A stretch of 64,000 bases of DNA, from positions 1 to 64,000 of the forward strand of contig NZ_JAHDAU010000012.1 in the NCBI RefSeq assembly GCF_021991835.1. Reading direction: 5' to 3'. The first letter of the stretch is position 1; every line of letters begins with the position of its first letter. The stretch comes from Polaribacter sargassicola (lineage in GTDB: Bacteria; Bacteroidota; Bacteroidia; Flavobacteriales; Flavobacteriaceae). This document shows positions 7,177 to 15,764 of the stretch, in pieces. Under the pieces are notes generated by a model that saw only the letters and a program-made list of their open reading frames with translations, was not told the origin of the DNA and searched no databases. A program made the translations under genes and the position numbers.

Positions 7177-8160
7177 ATGACAACTAATCACTCTAATCAC
7201 CCTTTGGCTACCCCTATCGAAAGCGTAGGGATGTGGGGTTATCCAATTGAAGACAATATCACCGCTTATTTAGATTTGTTGTATGAGGGCAAGCTTTACG
7301 AAACGTTGAAAATAGGTTATTCTGGAAAAGACATCATTCTCAATTTGGCAGATGCCTATGCCAAAATATCAAAAATAATCTTCTGGGAAGAAGATGAATA
7401 CTATGATGAGGCACTGAAAGCCTTTCCTTACCTTGTTAGTTATATTCTTGAAACAGAGCTAGAGATTAATGATCTTTTCAATGTGTCTAAAATCATCAAC
7501 AATTATTTAGATGATGAAACTCAAAACGGGCCAGAGCATATTGAAGCGTTCAAGAGTGAGGTTCAAAAACTCTCAGCTATTTTCCAACAGGAAAAATATA
7601 AAAATGTAATATATGCTGAGCTACAGGATAAATCTAGATCGGATTATTTTGAGCTGATTTCCATTGCAACTGATTTTTATGGTGAGGATGAGTTTGAGTT
7701 GTTTTTCACTTTTGCAAAACATCAACCAGTACAAGTCCTTTTCTGGTCGCAATGGACTTTTGGAATGGATGAGGTACAAGTTAAACGCTTTATCGAATGG
7801 GCACGCAGTTACATGCCCACTGATTGTTTAAGAAAACCAGTATCTCGTAATCACCAATATAACAAAATCGAGAAAGCTATTCTGGAGAGAGTGTTGGCTT
7901 ATCCTGAAAATACGTTAAGAAATAGGCAAGACCGTCATGACTTCATCGTCTGGGGGCTTTCCTCAACTGATCCGTTTTTGCCATGCAACGCAGCCTGGTT
8001 GCTAGAAGACATGCCGCTTTCTGAATGGCCGAATGGTAGTATAGAAATCATCACAGAACTTTTTGATATGATGGAGCCCAATTGGACATCCTGGATAGCA
8101 AAGGAAAGTCGATACGTGACGATAAAAGAGAGGCTTGAAATACTTCTGCAAAAGGATTAA
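7177..8160 (+). CDS. Uncharacterised cytosolic protein, helical, compositionally distinct
   Basis: A 327-residue protein with no signal peptide, membrane segment or recognised catalytic motif. It is acidic, rich in Trp, Tyr, Glu and Leu, and predicted largely helical, for example EIITELFDMMEPNW near the end. I do not recognise a family. The codons are visibly less AT-biased than the genes on either side, which suggests acquisition from another genome. It sits in the 1-9 kb array of unrelated single genes but lacks a clear repeat copy at its ends. The 93-bp gap before it and the 147-bp gap after it show only a weak AT hairpin at 7140-7159. Functional assignment is not possible. Confidence 0.6.
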   Translation: MTTNHSNHPLATPIESVGMWGYPIEDNITAYLDLLYEGKLYETLKIGYSGKDIILNLADAYAKISKIIFWEEDEYYDEALKAFPYLVSYILETELEINDLFNVSKIINNYLDDETQNGPEHIEAFKSEVQKLSAIFQQEKYKNVIYAELQDKSRSDYFELISIATDFYGEDEFELFFTFAKHQPVQVLFWSQWTFGMDEVQVKRFIEWARSYMPTDCLRKPVSRNHQYNKIEKAILERVLAYPENTLRNRQDRHDFIVWGLSSTDPFLPCNAAWLLEDMPLSEWPNGSIEIITELFDMMEPNWTSWIAKESRYVTIKERLEILLQKD

Positions 8161-8307
8161 CGACAATCAATATACAATTACAAAAAATTATAAAGAACAG
8201 GATGCAACAAATAGATTTAAAAATTGATAATTGTCAATAATAGCCGACGTTGCACATTTGACGCAACCATTCCGTAATTATTACATCTATAAAGTAAAAA
8301 CAGTTTA

Positions 8308-8742
8308 ATGAAAATTAGAAAATTATGTTTAGGAATTATTTTAATAATTACTTTTTTTGTAGGTTGTAATAATAACAATGATACTTACAATTCAATGACT
8401 TGTGATTTCTCCACATTAATTAGTTCGGAGAAATATGCAAATGCACCATCCGACCAATTAACAATTAATAGTTTAGAAATAATCGAAAATTGTCTTAAAA
8501 TAAACTTTAGTTCAAGTGGATGTGGTGGAGATACTTGGCAATTAAAACTCATCGATTCAGAAGATATATTAGAATCAAATTCAGCTCAAAGAAATTTAAG
8601 ACTATCCTTAAAAAATGAAGAATTATGCGAAGCATTTATTACAAAAGAGTTGAGTTTCGATATTTCAAATTTACAAGTTGACGGAAATCAAGTACAACTA
8701 AATATTACTAATTCTAATGATGAAATATTGTATGAATATTAA
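8308..8742 (+). CDS. Small lipoprotein of unknown function
   Basis: A 144-residue predicted lipoprotein. A lysine-rich N-terminus and hydrophobic core lead to the lipobox FVGC with Cys20, followed by the Asn-rich linker NNNNDTY. The mature domain contains several cysteines (TCDFS, NCLKI, SGCGGD, ELCEAF) that could form disulphides, and alternating beta-type segments. Proteins of this shape are frequent flavobacterial orphan lipoproteins, and no function can be assigned. A degenerate copy of the intergenic repeat follows it. Confidence 0.65.
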   Translation: MKIRKLCLGIILIITFFVGCNNNNDTYNSMTCDFSTLISSEKYANAPSDQLTINSLEIIENCLKINFSSSGCGGDTWQLKLIDSEDILESNSAQRNLRLSLKNEELCEAFITKELSFDISNLQVDGNQVQLNITNSNDEILYEY

Positions 8743-8890
8743 AAACGTGCTACAACACCGTGGATATAATTTATAACTACTCCTCTCCTATTTTTAAAAT
8801 AATTCTAAGTCTGCTATTCTTTATATATTTGCTAATCTAAAAGATTTAACGCTTAACAACTATAATACAAACACTTTGTGTATTATTGAA
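8743..8890 (+). repeat. Intergenic repeat copy 5
   Basis: The left end ACAACACCGTGGATATAATTTATA matches copy 3, the middle has CCTCTCCTATTTTT, and the right part has TATATATTTGCTAATCTAAAAG followed by CTTAACAACTATAATACAAACACTTTGTG. The central hairpin is poorly kept. Its right end carries the same AAACACTTTGT motif as copy 3 and sits about 20 bp before the next start codon, so it may provide the promoter of the downstream Crp/Fnr gene. Confidence 0.6.
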
Positions 8891-8895
8891 ATCAG

Positions 8896-9369
8896 ATGAA
8901 AAAAATTAAGGTAGTAAAAAAACAGATTCTACAACGTAAAGGCGATTTACACAGTAAATCTTATAAAGTAGAATCTGGCTTATTAAGAAGTTATACTATT
9001 GATGATAAAGGAAAAGAACATATATTTATGTTTGGTCCTGAAGGTTGGATTGTTACAGACTACGTGTCTCCTAATGAACCTTGCGAATTATATATAGATG
9101 CTATAGAAGATTCTGTAATTGTTCCTATAGAAAAAACATCTTCACAAGATATTGACCTAAAAAAGTTTATAAAACGAATTCGGGTATTACAAAACAGAGT
9201 AATCATGCTTATGAGCGCTTCAGCAGTTGATAGATATGAACATTTTATATCTACCTATCCAAATATTATACAAAGAGCACCACAACACATGATTGCTTCT
9301 TACCTTGGTATTACACCCGAAGCTTTGAGTACTTTAAAAAGCCAGAGACTTCGCTCTAAAAAAAAGTAA
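8896..9369 (+). CDS. Crp/Fnr-family transcriptional regulator (short N-terminus)
   Basis: A 157-residue regulator. Residues 8-95 form a cyclic-nucleotide-binding-type beta-roll (QRKGDLHSKSYKVESGLLRSY ... FMFGPEGWI). After a dimer helix, a C-terminal helix-turn-helix (about 133-152, ASYLGITPEALSTLKSQR) binds DNA. It lacks the usual first ~30 residues of the family; a stop codon in frame just upstream shows that the start is real. It also lacks the Arg/Ser phosphate-binding cassette of true cAMP binders, so the signal is unknown. It is followed by DoxX-like and two SRPBCC genes on the same strand, probably its targets. Confidence 0.8.
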   Translation: MKKIKVVKKQILQRKGDLHSKSYKVESGLLRSYTIDDKGKEHIFMFGPEGWIVTDYVSPNEPCELYIDAIEDSVIVPIEKTSSQDIDLKKFIKRIRVLQNRVIMLMSASAVDRYEHFISTYPNIIQRAPQHMIASYLGITPEALSTLKSQRLRSKKK

Positions 9370-9454
9370 ATTTCTTAATCTACATTAATGTATAAAAATT
9401 CAGTTCTTCTGTTATTTACACTCTAAATAATTTTTAACCAAAATACCAGAAAAA

Positions 9455-9820
9455 ATGAATATTACACTTTACATTGCACAAGGCTTATTAGCCTTTATGT
9501 TCCTTATGGCAGGAATAATGAAAGTAACAAAAAATAAAGAAACGCTTCGTGAAAAACTAGGAGATTGGACAGATAATTATACCGAAAAAAACCTAAAATT
9601 AATAGGACTATTAGAAATTTTAGGTGCCATAGGTATGGTTTTACCTATATTTATTAGCGCATTAGCAATACTAGTACCAATTGCTGCAATTGGAATAGCT
9701 ATGATTATGGTTGGAGCGTTAATAATTCATTTTAAAAGAAAAGAAAAAGACAAAGTAATTGTAAACCTTATCCTTTTATTTCTAGCTCTATTTATCGTGG
9801 TAGGAAGACTATATATATAA
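9455..9820 (+). CDS. DoxX-like membrane protein
   Basis: A 121-residue integral membrane protein with four hydrophobic helices (about 5-22, 48-66, 68-90 and 101-118). The first carries the LLAFMFLMAGIMKV pattern of the DoxX-like family, followed by a charged cytosolic loop. Family members are four-helix proteins linked loosely to quinone or redox chemistry and stress responses; the exact activity is unknown. It lies 85 bp after the Crp/Fnr gene and before two SRPBCC genes, so co-regulation by that factor is likely. Confidence 0.8.
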   Translation: MNITLYIAQGLLAFMFLMAGIMKVTKNKETLREKLGDWTDNYTEKNLKLIGLLEILGAIGMVLPIFISALAILVPIAAIGIAMIMVGALIIHFKRKEKDKVIVNLILLFLALFIVVGRLYI

Positions 9821-9888
9821 CCAGTACTTTAAAATACATCACTATTTACCTGATAGTAATTAATAAAATTTAAAAACAATCTAAAAGA

Positions 9889-10404
9889 ATGAAAAAATCA
9901 TTTAAATTTTCATTACTAATACTATTGATTACTATCAGTAGTCAACTTCAAGCTCAAAACAATGTTTCAATAACCAAAACTATTGATATCCCTGTAAGTA
10001 AGGATAAATTATTCAATTATATATCAGACTTAAATAATGATGTTGTTTGGAGAGCTGAAGTAGATAGTATGGTGCAAATTACTTCACCAAAATATGGTAC
10101 AGGTTTTACTGAATATTCTTCGTTTGGAAAAAAGCGTACCATAACACCAACATACGTAACGGAAAATAAAGATCATAAAATTGTATATACAACTCCAGAT
10201 ACTGCAAAATATTACCTACAAAGTATTAGAGAAGTGAGTACTCTTGAAAATGGAGAATCTAGATTTACATACACTTTAATTTTTGATAATAAAATGACTG
10301 GAGAAACAGCTCCTTTTGTAATACCAAAGTTTTTAACAAAAATGTTTTACGGTAGCACAATGAAAAAGTATTTAAAAGTACTAGCAAAAGAGTTGGATAA
10401 ATAA
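9889..10404 (+). CDS. Secreted SRPBCC (START-like) domain protein
   Basis: A 171-residue protein with a signal peptide (ending QLQAQ near residue 23). A helix-grip (polyketide cyclase/START-like) domain follows, with the opening strand NVSITKTIDIPVSKDKLFNYISD, the helix-Trp signature VVWRAEVDS and a long amphipathic C-terminal helix. Such domains bind hydrophobic ligands. Secreted members are less common than cytosolic ones. Only 7 bp separate it from a second, cytosolic SRPBCC gene, so the two are probably co-transcribed and arose by duplication. Confidence 0.75.
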   Translation: MKKSFKFSLLILLITISSQLQAQNNVSITKTIDIPVSKDKLFNYISDLNNDVVWRAEVDSMVQITSPKYGTGFTEYSSFGKKRTITPTYVTENKDHKIVYTTPDTAKYYLQSIREVSTLENGESRFTYTLIFDNKMTGETAPFVIPKFLTKMFYGSTMKKYLKVLAKELDK

Positions 10405-10411
10405 AAAAATA

Positions 10412-10852
10412 ATGAAAAAACAATTTATTCATCAAATTCAATTTCAAACACCTGCTTCTATTAGCACTGTATATAATTTTGCAAAAAAAGTTGAAAGAAG
10501 AAGCGAGTGGATTTCCATAATTAAAAAAGTAGAATTAGTAGACAGCCCTATTAAAATAGGCAGTAAATTTAAAGAGTTTACTAATAAAGGAACAATGATT
10601 CTTGAATTTACAGCTCTTGAACCAAACAATAAAGTTGCATACAAAACCATTGAGTCTAAAGGTCTTTTTGCAGATATAAATTGGGATATCAAAGAAAAAA
10701 ATGAAGGCAGTTTTGTTCAAATTTCATTCTCTTTTAAAGCCAAAGGATTTCTAAAAATAATATTACCTCTTATTTTTAATAAAATTAAAAAAGGAATAAA
10801 CGAAGACATTAAGGTACTGGAAAGCCTATTGCTTAAAACTAGCATCAATTAG
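10412..10852 (+). CDS. Cytosolic SRPBCC (START-like) domain protein
   Basis: A 146-residue helix-grip protein without a signal peptide. It begins directly with the first strand (FIHQIQFQTPASISTVYNFAKKVERRSEW), has the mid-domain GSKFKEFTNKGTMILEFTALEPNNKVAY strands, and ends in the long ligand-cavity helix. It parallels the preceding secreted paralogue in length and motif order. It is the last gene of the Crp/Fnr-DoxX-SRPBCC-SRPBCC group. The ligand is unknown. Confidence 0.75.
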   Translation: MKKQFIHQIQFQTPASISTVYNFAKKVERRSEWISIIKKVELVDSPIKIGSKFKEFTNKGTMILEFTALEPNNKVAYKTIESKGLFADINWDIKEKNEGSFVQISFSFKAKGFLKIILPLIFNKIKKGINEDIKVLESLLLKTSIN

Positions 10853-10992
10853 CACTCATTATTACTAAAACTAAAATCTACTAATGTAGCATTAAACAAA
10901 AGTTTATCTAAAATAAATATGCTATTATTAATACAATTATCCATTCTGTTTTTTAGTTTTATATTACACATGTAATTTAAAGCATAAATAGA

Positions 10993-11583
10993 ATGGATAA
11001 TTTAGATTTTTTTCTTGAAAAAGCTAAAGAAAATAATTTAAGAGAAGATGTAATTAATGAATTAATACGGGTTTCTAAATTAGAACAGATAAAGTCTAAA
11101 ACAGTACTTTTAGATTATGGCCAAAATTGCAATAAAATATATTTTATTTTAAAAGGAGCATTTATAACTAAAGCTTGGGATGAAGAAAAGCAAATTGAAA
11201 AAACAATAAGCTTTAATATAGATTCTTTTCAGCCTTTTTTAACAAATCCAGAATCCTATTTTTCAAACGTAGTAAGTGACACATGTATACAAGCTATTAG
11301 CGACGCCACTATTATGAGCTTTAATAAGAGGGATTTAGAAAAAATATCGTCTAATAATAAAATATATAATCAGCATTACAATAGAATGATAATTGATGGT
11401 TTAATAGCAGAAAATCAAATTAGAATAAAACTATTAACTTACTCTCCAAAGAAATTTTACTGTTATTTAAGAACTAATCATCCCGAAATCATTCAAAATA
11501 TTCCTTCTAAACATATCGCTAGTTTTCTTGGTATTTCAGATGTTTGGCTTAGTAATTTAAGAAAAAGCTTATCGCTTTCTTAA
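10993..11583 (+). CDS. Crp/Fnr-family transcriptional regulator
   Basis: A 196-residue full-length family member. The N-terminal helix (LDFFLEKAKENN) leads into a beta-roll sensor domain (about 30-115, DYGQNCNKIYFILKGAF), a long dimer helix, and a C-terminal HTH near 168-190 (SKHIASFLGISDVWLSNLRK). No cysteine cluster for an Fe-S sensor and no clear cNMP-binding cassette is visible. It sits directly upstream of the CrtC/AttH-type lipocalin gene, which has its own consensus promoter, and this suggests that gene as target. Confidence 0.85.
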   Translation: MDNLDFFLEKAKENNLREDVINELIRVSKLEQIKSKTVLLDYGQNCNKIYFILKGAFITKAWDEEKQIEKTISFNIDSFQPFLTNPESYFSNVVSDTCIQAISDATIMSFNKRDLEKISSNNKIYNQHYNRMIIDGLIAENQIRIKLLTYSPKKFYCYLRTNHPEIIQNIPSKHIASFLGISDVWLSNLRKSLSLS

Positions 11584-11615
11584 ATTAATTTAAGTGTAAT
11601 CAATTTTACACAGTC

Positions 11616-11623
11616 TACTTTTG
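11616..11623 (+). promoter_or_regulatory. Bacteroidota -7 promoter element (TACTTTTG)
   Basis: TACTTTTG matches the TAnnTTTG consensus. It lies 28 bp before the ATG at 11652 and 33 bp after the Crp/Fnr stop, so the lipocalin-like gene probably has its own regulated promoter. No strong -33 TTTG is seen, which fits activation by a regulator. Confidence 0.6.
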
Positions 11624-11651
11624 TGTTATATAAATATAAAACATAAAAATT

Positions 11652-12623
11652 ATGACAACAATAGAAAATAAATCAATCAACTACATAAAAGCAGATGCAA
11701 CACACATCAATTTTCCGGTAACTAATCGTGAAGAACATTTTGAATGGTGGTATTTTGATGCACATTTTGATAATGGAGACCATTTTGTGGTTATGTACTC
11801 ACTTAACGATACAAGGTTAAACCCGAGAATGCCATCAGTAAGACTAAACATTTACCCAAAAGGACAACCAGAAATCTGGAAACTTAAAGAATATACAGAA
11901 GCAGAAGTTACTACAAGTTATGAAAAGTGTGATGCCACATTTGGTGAGGAATACTGTAAAGATTGTGGTGATTATTATGAGCTTTACACTATGATTGATG
12001 GTTATGGTGCTAAATTAAAGTTGCAAAAACAAAACCACCCATATACTACAGAAGGTACTAACGCTCCAATGCCTTGGACAGTTGCAGTTCCTTCAGGACC
12101 AATAGAAGGTGAATTATATAAAGGAGGCGAAGTAATACAAGTAAAAGGTATTGGATACCACGATCATAACTGGGGAGAAAAAACACTTGCAGGAAAAGTT
12201 AAAAACTGGTATTGGGGAAAAATACATACACCAGATGTTTCAATTGATTACGGAATTTTCATGGACTTCAACGACCAGGTAGCTATACCAGGTGCAATAG
12301 TAACAGATAAAAACAATTTACTAATGACACCTATAGATTCGCCTGAAACAACACAATTTGAAGCTACTATTAATGATACGATGACAGAAGAAACTATGGG
12401 CTATACTTTCGCCAAAGATTTTACACTAAAAGGCAAAAAAGGAGACGTTAGTTTTACTGCAAACATTAAGCTTAAAGAGATTGTTATGGTTGAAAAAGCT
12501 AAATTACATCCAGGTGAAGATGCATATAGATATATTGCTAATGAGGAGTTAACAGTTAGTCGAAATGGTAGTACAAAGACCTATCACACAGAAGGATTAC
12601 ACGAAATAGTATACCTAAAATAA
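11652..12623 (+). CDS. CrtC/AttH-type lipocalin-like protein
   Basis: A 323-residue protein without a signal peptide. It belongs to the hydroxyneurosporene synthase (CrtC)/AttH-like two-domain beta-barrel group. The N-terminal domain has the signature REEHFEWWYFDAHFDNGDHFVV (near residue 25). The second domain contains the family GIGYHDHNWGE motif (about 170-180), whose His, Asp and His residues line the cavity, followed by KNWYWGKIHTPD. Members include carotenoid hydratases and proteins that bind or modify hydrophobic molecules; hydratase activity cannot be claimed here. A Crp/Fnr gene precedes it and a terminator follows. Confidence 0.75.
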   Translation: MTTIENKSINYIKADATHINFPVTNREEHFEWWYFDAHFDNGDHFVVMYSLNDTRLNPRMPSVRLNIYPKGQPEIWKLKEYTEAEVTTSYEKCDATFGEEYCKDCGDYYELYTMIDGYGAKLKLQKQNHPYTTEGTNAPMPWTVAVPSGPIEGELYKGGEVIQVKGIGYHDHNWGEKTLAGKVKNWYWGKIHTPDVSIDYGIFMDFNDQVAIPGAIVTDKNNLLMTPIDSPETTQFEATINDTMTEETMGYTFAKDFTLKGKKGDVSFTANIKLKEIVMVEKAKLHPGEDAYRYIANEELTVSRNGSTKTYHTEGLHEIVYLK

Positions 12624-12660
12624 TAATAGAAACTTATTACATTTAGTAGAACAAGTAATT

Positions 12661-12686
12661 AAAGCCCAATTTATTTGGGCTTTTTT
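12661..12686 (+). terminator. Rho-independent terminator
   Basis: The stem AAAGCCCAA/TTGGGCTTT with a short ATTTA-type loop is followed by a T-run. It lies 38 bp after the lipocalin-like gene and ends that transcription unit. Confidence 0.85.
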
Positions 12687-12792
12687 ATAATATAAACCAT
12701 TATTAAGTTTTGTTATTGTACAACAAAATATTATCAACTTTAAAATCTAACATTCTTTTAAAACAGCTATACAATTATATCCAAAATTAATT

Positions 12793-12925
12793 AAAACATA
12801 TAGTTTATGGCTTGTTCTCTCCTACTTTATTAAAAACTTTAATAGATTTTTTATTTAATTTTTATTTGCTAAATTGGTTGCTTAAACACATAATTAAAAC
12901 ACACTCCTAACCTTTTTATCATAGC
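12793..12925 (+). repeat. Intergenic repeat copy 6
   Basis: It contains ACATATAGTTTATGGCTTGTTCTC, CCTACTTTATTAAAAACTTT and the well-kept box TTTTTATTTGCTAAATTGG followed by TTGCTTAAACACAT, then ACTCCTAACC. The central hairpin has degenerated to AAAACTTTAATAGATTTT. It fills most of the 307-bp gap after the terminator, directly ahead of the EreA/ChaN-like lipoprotein gene. Confidence 0.7.
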
Positions 12926-12930
12926 CAAAA

Positions 12931-14145
12931 ATGGAAAAAAGATCCTTAATTTTATTAACCTTTCTATCAATTTTATTTGCCAATTGTTCTTCTAGTAAAT
13001 ATGTTAATTATTTAAAAGTAAATACGGAATCTATTCAACTAACAGACTCTTTACAATTTAATTCATTAGACAATGATTTTTATAATAAGAAGCTATTTTT
13101 TGTTGGAGAGATACATGAGGTAAACACTTCTCCAAGAATTGATTTTGCAACATTTGCTCAAATTAATGAAAAAAAGAAAATTGATTATTATTTAGCAGAA
13201 ATGGATTTAATACAAGGTTATTATCTACAAAAATATTTAGAAGGTTCTAACCAGTTAACACTTAAAGAAATACTTGAAAATTGGGTGGTTTATATTGGTA
13301 GTATCTCTAACCAGTATAGACAAAAATGGGTTAAAATGCGTAAATATTATGCTGATTTGCCTGAGGATTCAAAATTTAAATTAATCGGTATTGATAAAAT
13401 TACCGATTACGACCTTTTAAGAAAATGGTTAAAAGAAAAACTTCCTAATAAATATTCTAATACTATTCCTTCAGATAATAAAGAACTTATTTTATGGTCT
13501 GAAAACAATTTAAAAACCATTATAAATGCTGTGAAAAATACCCTTGAAGTTGAGGACATAAAACTACTTGAAGATGTTTATTTTAATTTATCTAATTTAA
13601 ATAAAATTAGAACCAGAGATAAATTTATGTACACAAATTTTAAGAGATATTACAAACAAAATAACTGGAATAATAAAACATTTTATGGAGGATTTGGGTT
13701 TGCACATACATTACAAGCATATGATTATACTCTAGCTGGTAGAATAAAAAAAGATACGTTATTACCTTTTTCTAACAGTATGGTTAGCATTAATGCATTG
13801 TATGTAGACTCTAGACTAACTGTACAAAGTAGAGCGTTGCCTAAGTTTTTACAAGATAAAGGTAAAGATTTTACAAGATTTAAATTTTCTTATGATAGTA
13901 GACTATTTATGTATATAAGAGGTATTGCAGATTATAAAAAAGTAACTAAACCAAATACAATCAGTTTAATGAAGTTAGATGCTAAAAACTCGCCTTATTT
14001 ACAATCGACTAGAGGAACAAAAACAAAAAGTATAATACCTATTTGGGAAGGATTTGACATCCTAGAAGAAAGTGTTACAACAGATTACGCCCAATACATA
14101 TTATTTGTAAGAAATGCTGATTGGATTATACCTGATGAACAATAA
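12931..14145 (+). CDS. Lipoprotein with EreA/ChaN-like fold
   Basis: A 404-residue predicted lipoprotein. The signal peptide ends in lipobox FANC (Cys19) followed by SSS. Near residue 57 the sequence LFFVGEIHEVNTSPRIDF resembles the conserved GExH motif of the erythromycin esterase/ChaN (TIKI) superfamily, where Glu and His build the active or haem site. A later YGGFGFAHTLQAY (about 250-262) matches the second conserved His region. No enzymatic substrate can be inferred; surface members are often unannotated. It is preceded by an intergenic repeat copy and may be a further repeat-bounded gene. Confidence 0.6.
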   Translation: MEKRSLILLTFLSILFANCSSSKYVNYLKVNTESIQLTDSLQFNSLDNDFYNKKLFFVGEIHEVNTSPRIDFATFAQINEKKKIDYYLAEMDLIQGYYLQKYLEGSNQLTLKEILENWVVYIGSISNQYRQKWVKMRKYYADLPEDSKFKLIGIDKITDYDLLRKWLKEKLPNKYSNTIPSDNKELILWSENNLKTIINAVKNTLEVEDIKLLEDVYFNLSNLNKIRTRDKFMYTNFKRYYKQNNWNNKTFYGGFGFAHTLQAYDYTLAGRIKKDTLLPFSNSMVSINALYVDSRLTVQSRALPKFLQDKGKDFTRFKFSYDSRLFMYIRGIADYKKVTKPNTISLMKLDAKNSPYLQSTRGTKTKSIIPIWEGFDILEESVTTDYAQYILFVRNADWIIPDEQ

Positions 14146-14347
14146 TAGCTGTACATAATAAGATAGTTTTCATTTAAATAATTTTTACAAGTATTTTGTT
14201 TGTAATTATTTATCAATTATAATATTAAAGAAAGTAAGTATTTCTTTATAAAATATATCTAAATAATATTCCTGTTTGAATTAAAAAAAACGTAAATTAC
14301 TGACTAACAATAAGGTAAAAGTATTTTACACTTTGAATTTAATTATT

Positions 14348-14872
14348 ATGAATAAATTTTTAATTTTAGTATTAATCATTTTTGGACTTCAAACTGATTG
14401 GCTTACTGATACAAAAAAAGCTATATCTGAAATTGATGAAAAAGCTATTTTAATCAACTCTAATGTAAGTGAAGAAAATGATGTTAAATCTATAATTTCA
14501 GAATATAAAGAAAGAGAAAATAAAAAAATAAAGATGGAATTCTCTCATACTAAATTAATGGATATTGAACAGATTTTTTATCAAAAAAATGGTTTTATAT
14601 TTGGTCAAATCATAAAAGGAAAAGATGTTATAATTTATAAAAAAAAACCTTTAAAAAACGAACCTTACGCAATACTGCTTGACTCTAAAACATATTTTAA
14701 GAATGAAACTGAAGGAATAAACTTTACTAGAAAACTTAATATTTATGAAAATGACAAAATTGAAAATATTAGAAAGAAATTAAATAAATTAGAATTTGAA
14801 ACCAAAAAATTAAATAAAGAAGATTATATAAGATTAAAAGAAAAATTTGACAGAATTACAAAACAAAAATAA
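14348..14872 (+). CDS. Uncharacterised exported protein
   Basis: I chose the ATG at 14348 rather than 14333 because it starts a normal signal peptide (MNKFLILVLIIFGLQ). The resulting 174-residue protein is lysine- and glutamate-rich. It has a central beta-type block (IFYQKNGFIFGQIIKGKDVIIY) and a highly charged helical C-terminus that could form a coiled coil. I do not recognise a family. It is followed by another orphan lipoprotein gene and is very AT-rich. Confidence 0.55.
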   Translation: MNKFLILVLIIFGLQTDWLTDTKKAISEIDEKAILINSNVSEENDVKSIISEYKERENKKIKMEFSHTKLMDIEQIFYQKNGFIFGQIIKGKDVIIYKKKPLKNEPYAILLDSKTYFKNETEGINFTRKLNIYENDKIENIRKKLNKLEFETKKLNKEDYIRLKEKFDRITKQK

Positions 14873-15048
14873 TTACAAAAAAAATGAGTTTTAATCTTTT
14901 TTTCAATAAATAAAACCTTCACTTATCAGTTTTTTTTAATTTATGGAAAAAACATCATTTGTAATCATACTATAACTTCAATTCTAAAAATTTAATAGTG
15001 CTACATTTTTTAAATTTTTATATATTTAAAAAAACATTCTAAATAATT

Positions 15049-15627
15049 ATGAAACAACTGATATTAATTTCCTTTATTTTAACTGTAATTTTAGGATGTT
15101 CCTCTTCTAAATCAATTATCAACAACAACAAAGCAGTTGGTATAAAACAAAAATCATTTAACTCACATATACCATATACTTATATAAATGGATATAAAAA
15201 CTATGAAATTAAACCGATTCTTTCAATTAAAAATAACGACTCAACTTACACAAATGAATTAAGGTTTAATGCTGTAAATTCCGCTATGTACACAAAAAAA
15301 ATAATGTATGATAAATTTGGAAAATGGGATAAGGAATTTTGGCCTGATGGAGCAAATCAACCAATTTTAATCTGGGAAAAAAGAAAATTAATTAAAAATC
15401 AAAATGAATTGTATTCTGTAGCAACAAACGGAAAAGAAAGTATGAAGGAAATGTTTGCTTCAGTTATTGTTTTTGATTCAAAAAATCAAGATTGTTTATC
15501 AGAAGACTATAAATTAAAAGATCCTGTAGTTAACTTTTTTGCTACTAAAATTAAAAATCTAAGTTCAAATCATGATTTTTATGATGTTTATTGGAAAATG
15601 GTAAAAGAGCACAATGGCGCAAAATAA
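15049..15627 (+). CDS. Uncharacterised lipoprotein
   Basis: A 192-residue predicted lipoprotein with lipobox ILGC (Cys17) followed by SSSKS. The mature part has a conserved-looking aromatic block (KFGKWDKEFWPDGANQPILIWEKRKL, described by its Trp and Pro spacing, about residues 91-116) and a C-terminal helical segment. No domain is recognised. It stands alone, with 176 bp before and 137 bp after that show no further structure. Confidence 0.6.
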   Translation: MKQLILISFILTVILGCSSSKSIINNNKAVGIKQKSFNSHIPYTYINGYKNYEIKPILSIKNNDSTYTNELRFNAVNSAMYTKKIMYDKFGKWDKEFWPDGANQPILIWEKRKLIKNQNELYSVATNGKESMKEMFASVIVFDSKNQDCLSEDYKLKDPVVNFFATKIKNLSSNHDFYDVYWKMVKEHNGAK

Positions 15628-15764
15628 CTATCTACAAAGTGCTCATCTACTTATATAATTTTTGTAAATTTTCTTTTGTATTTTTATTCAATAATTTGCC
15701 TGCTAAAACAGTAATAAATTAACGGTAAACAATTTGTTTCTAATTTAACAAAAACTTATTTGTA

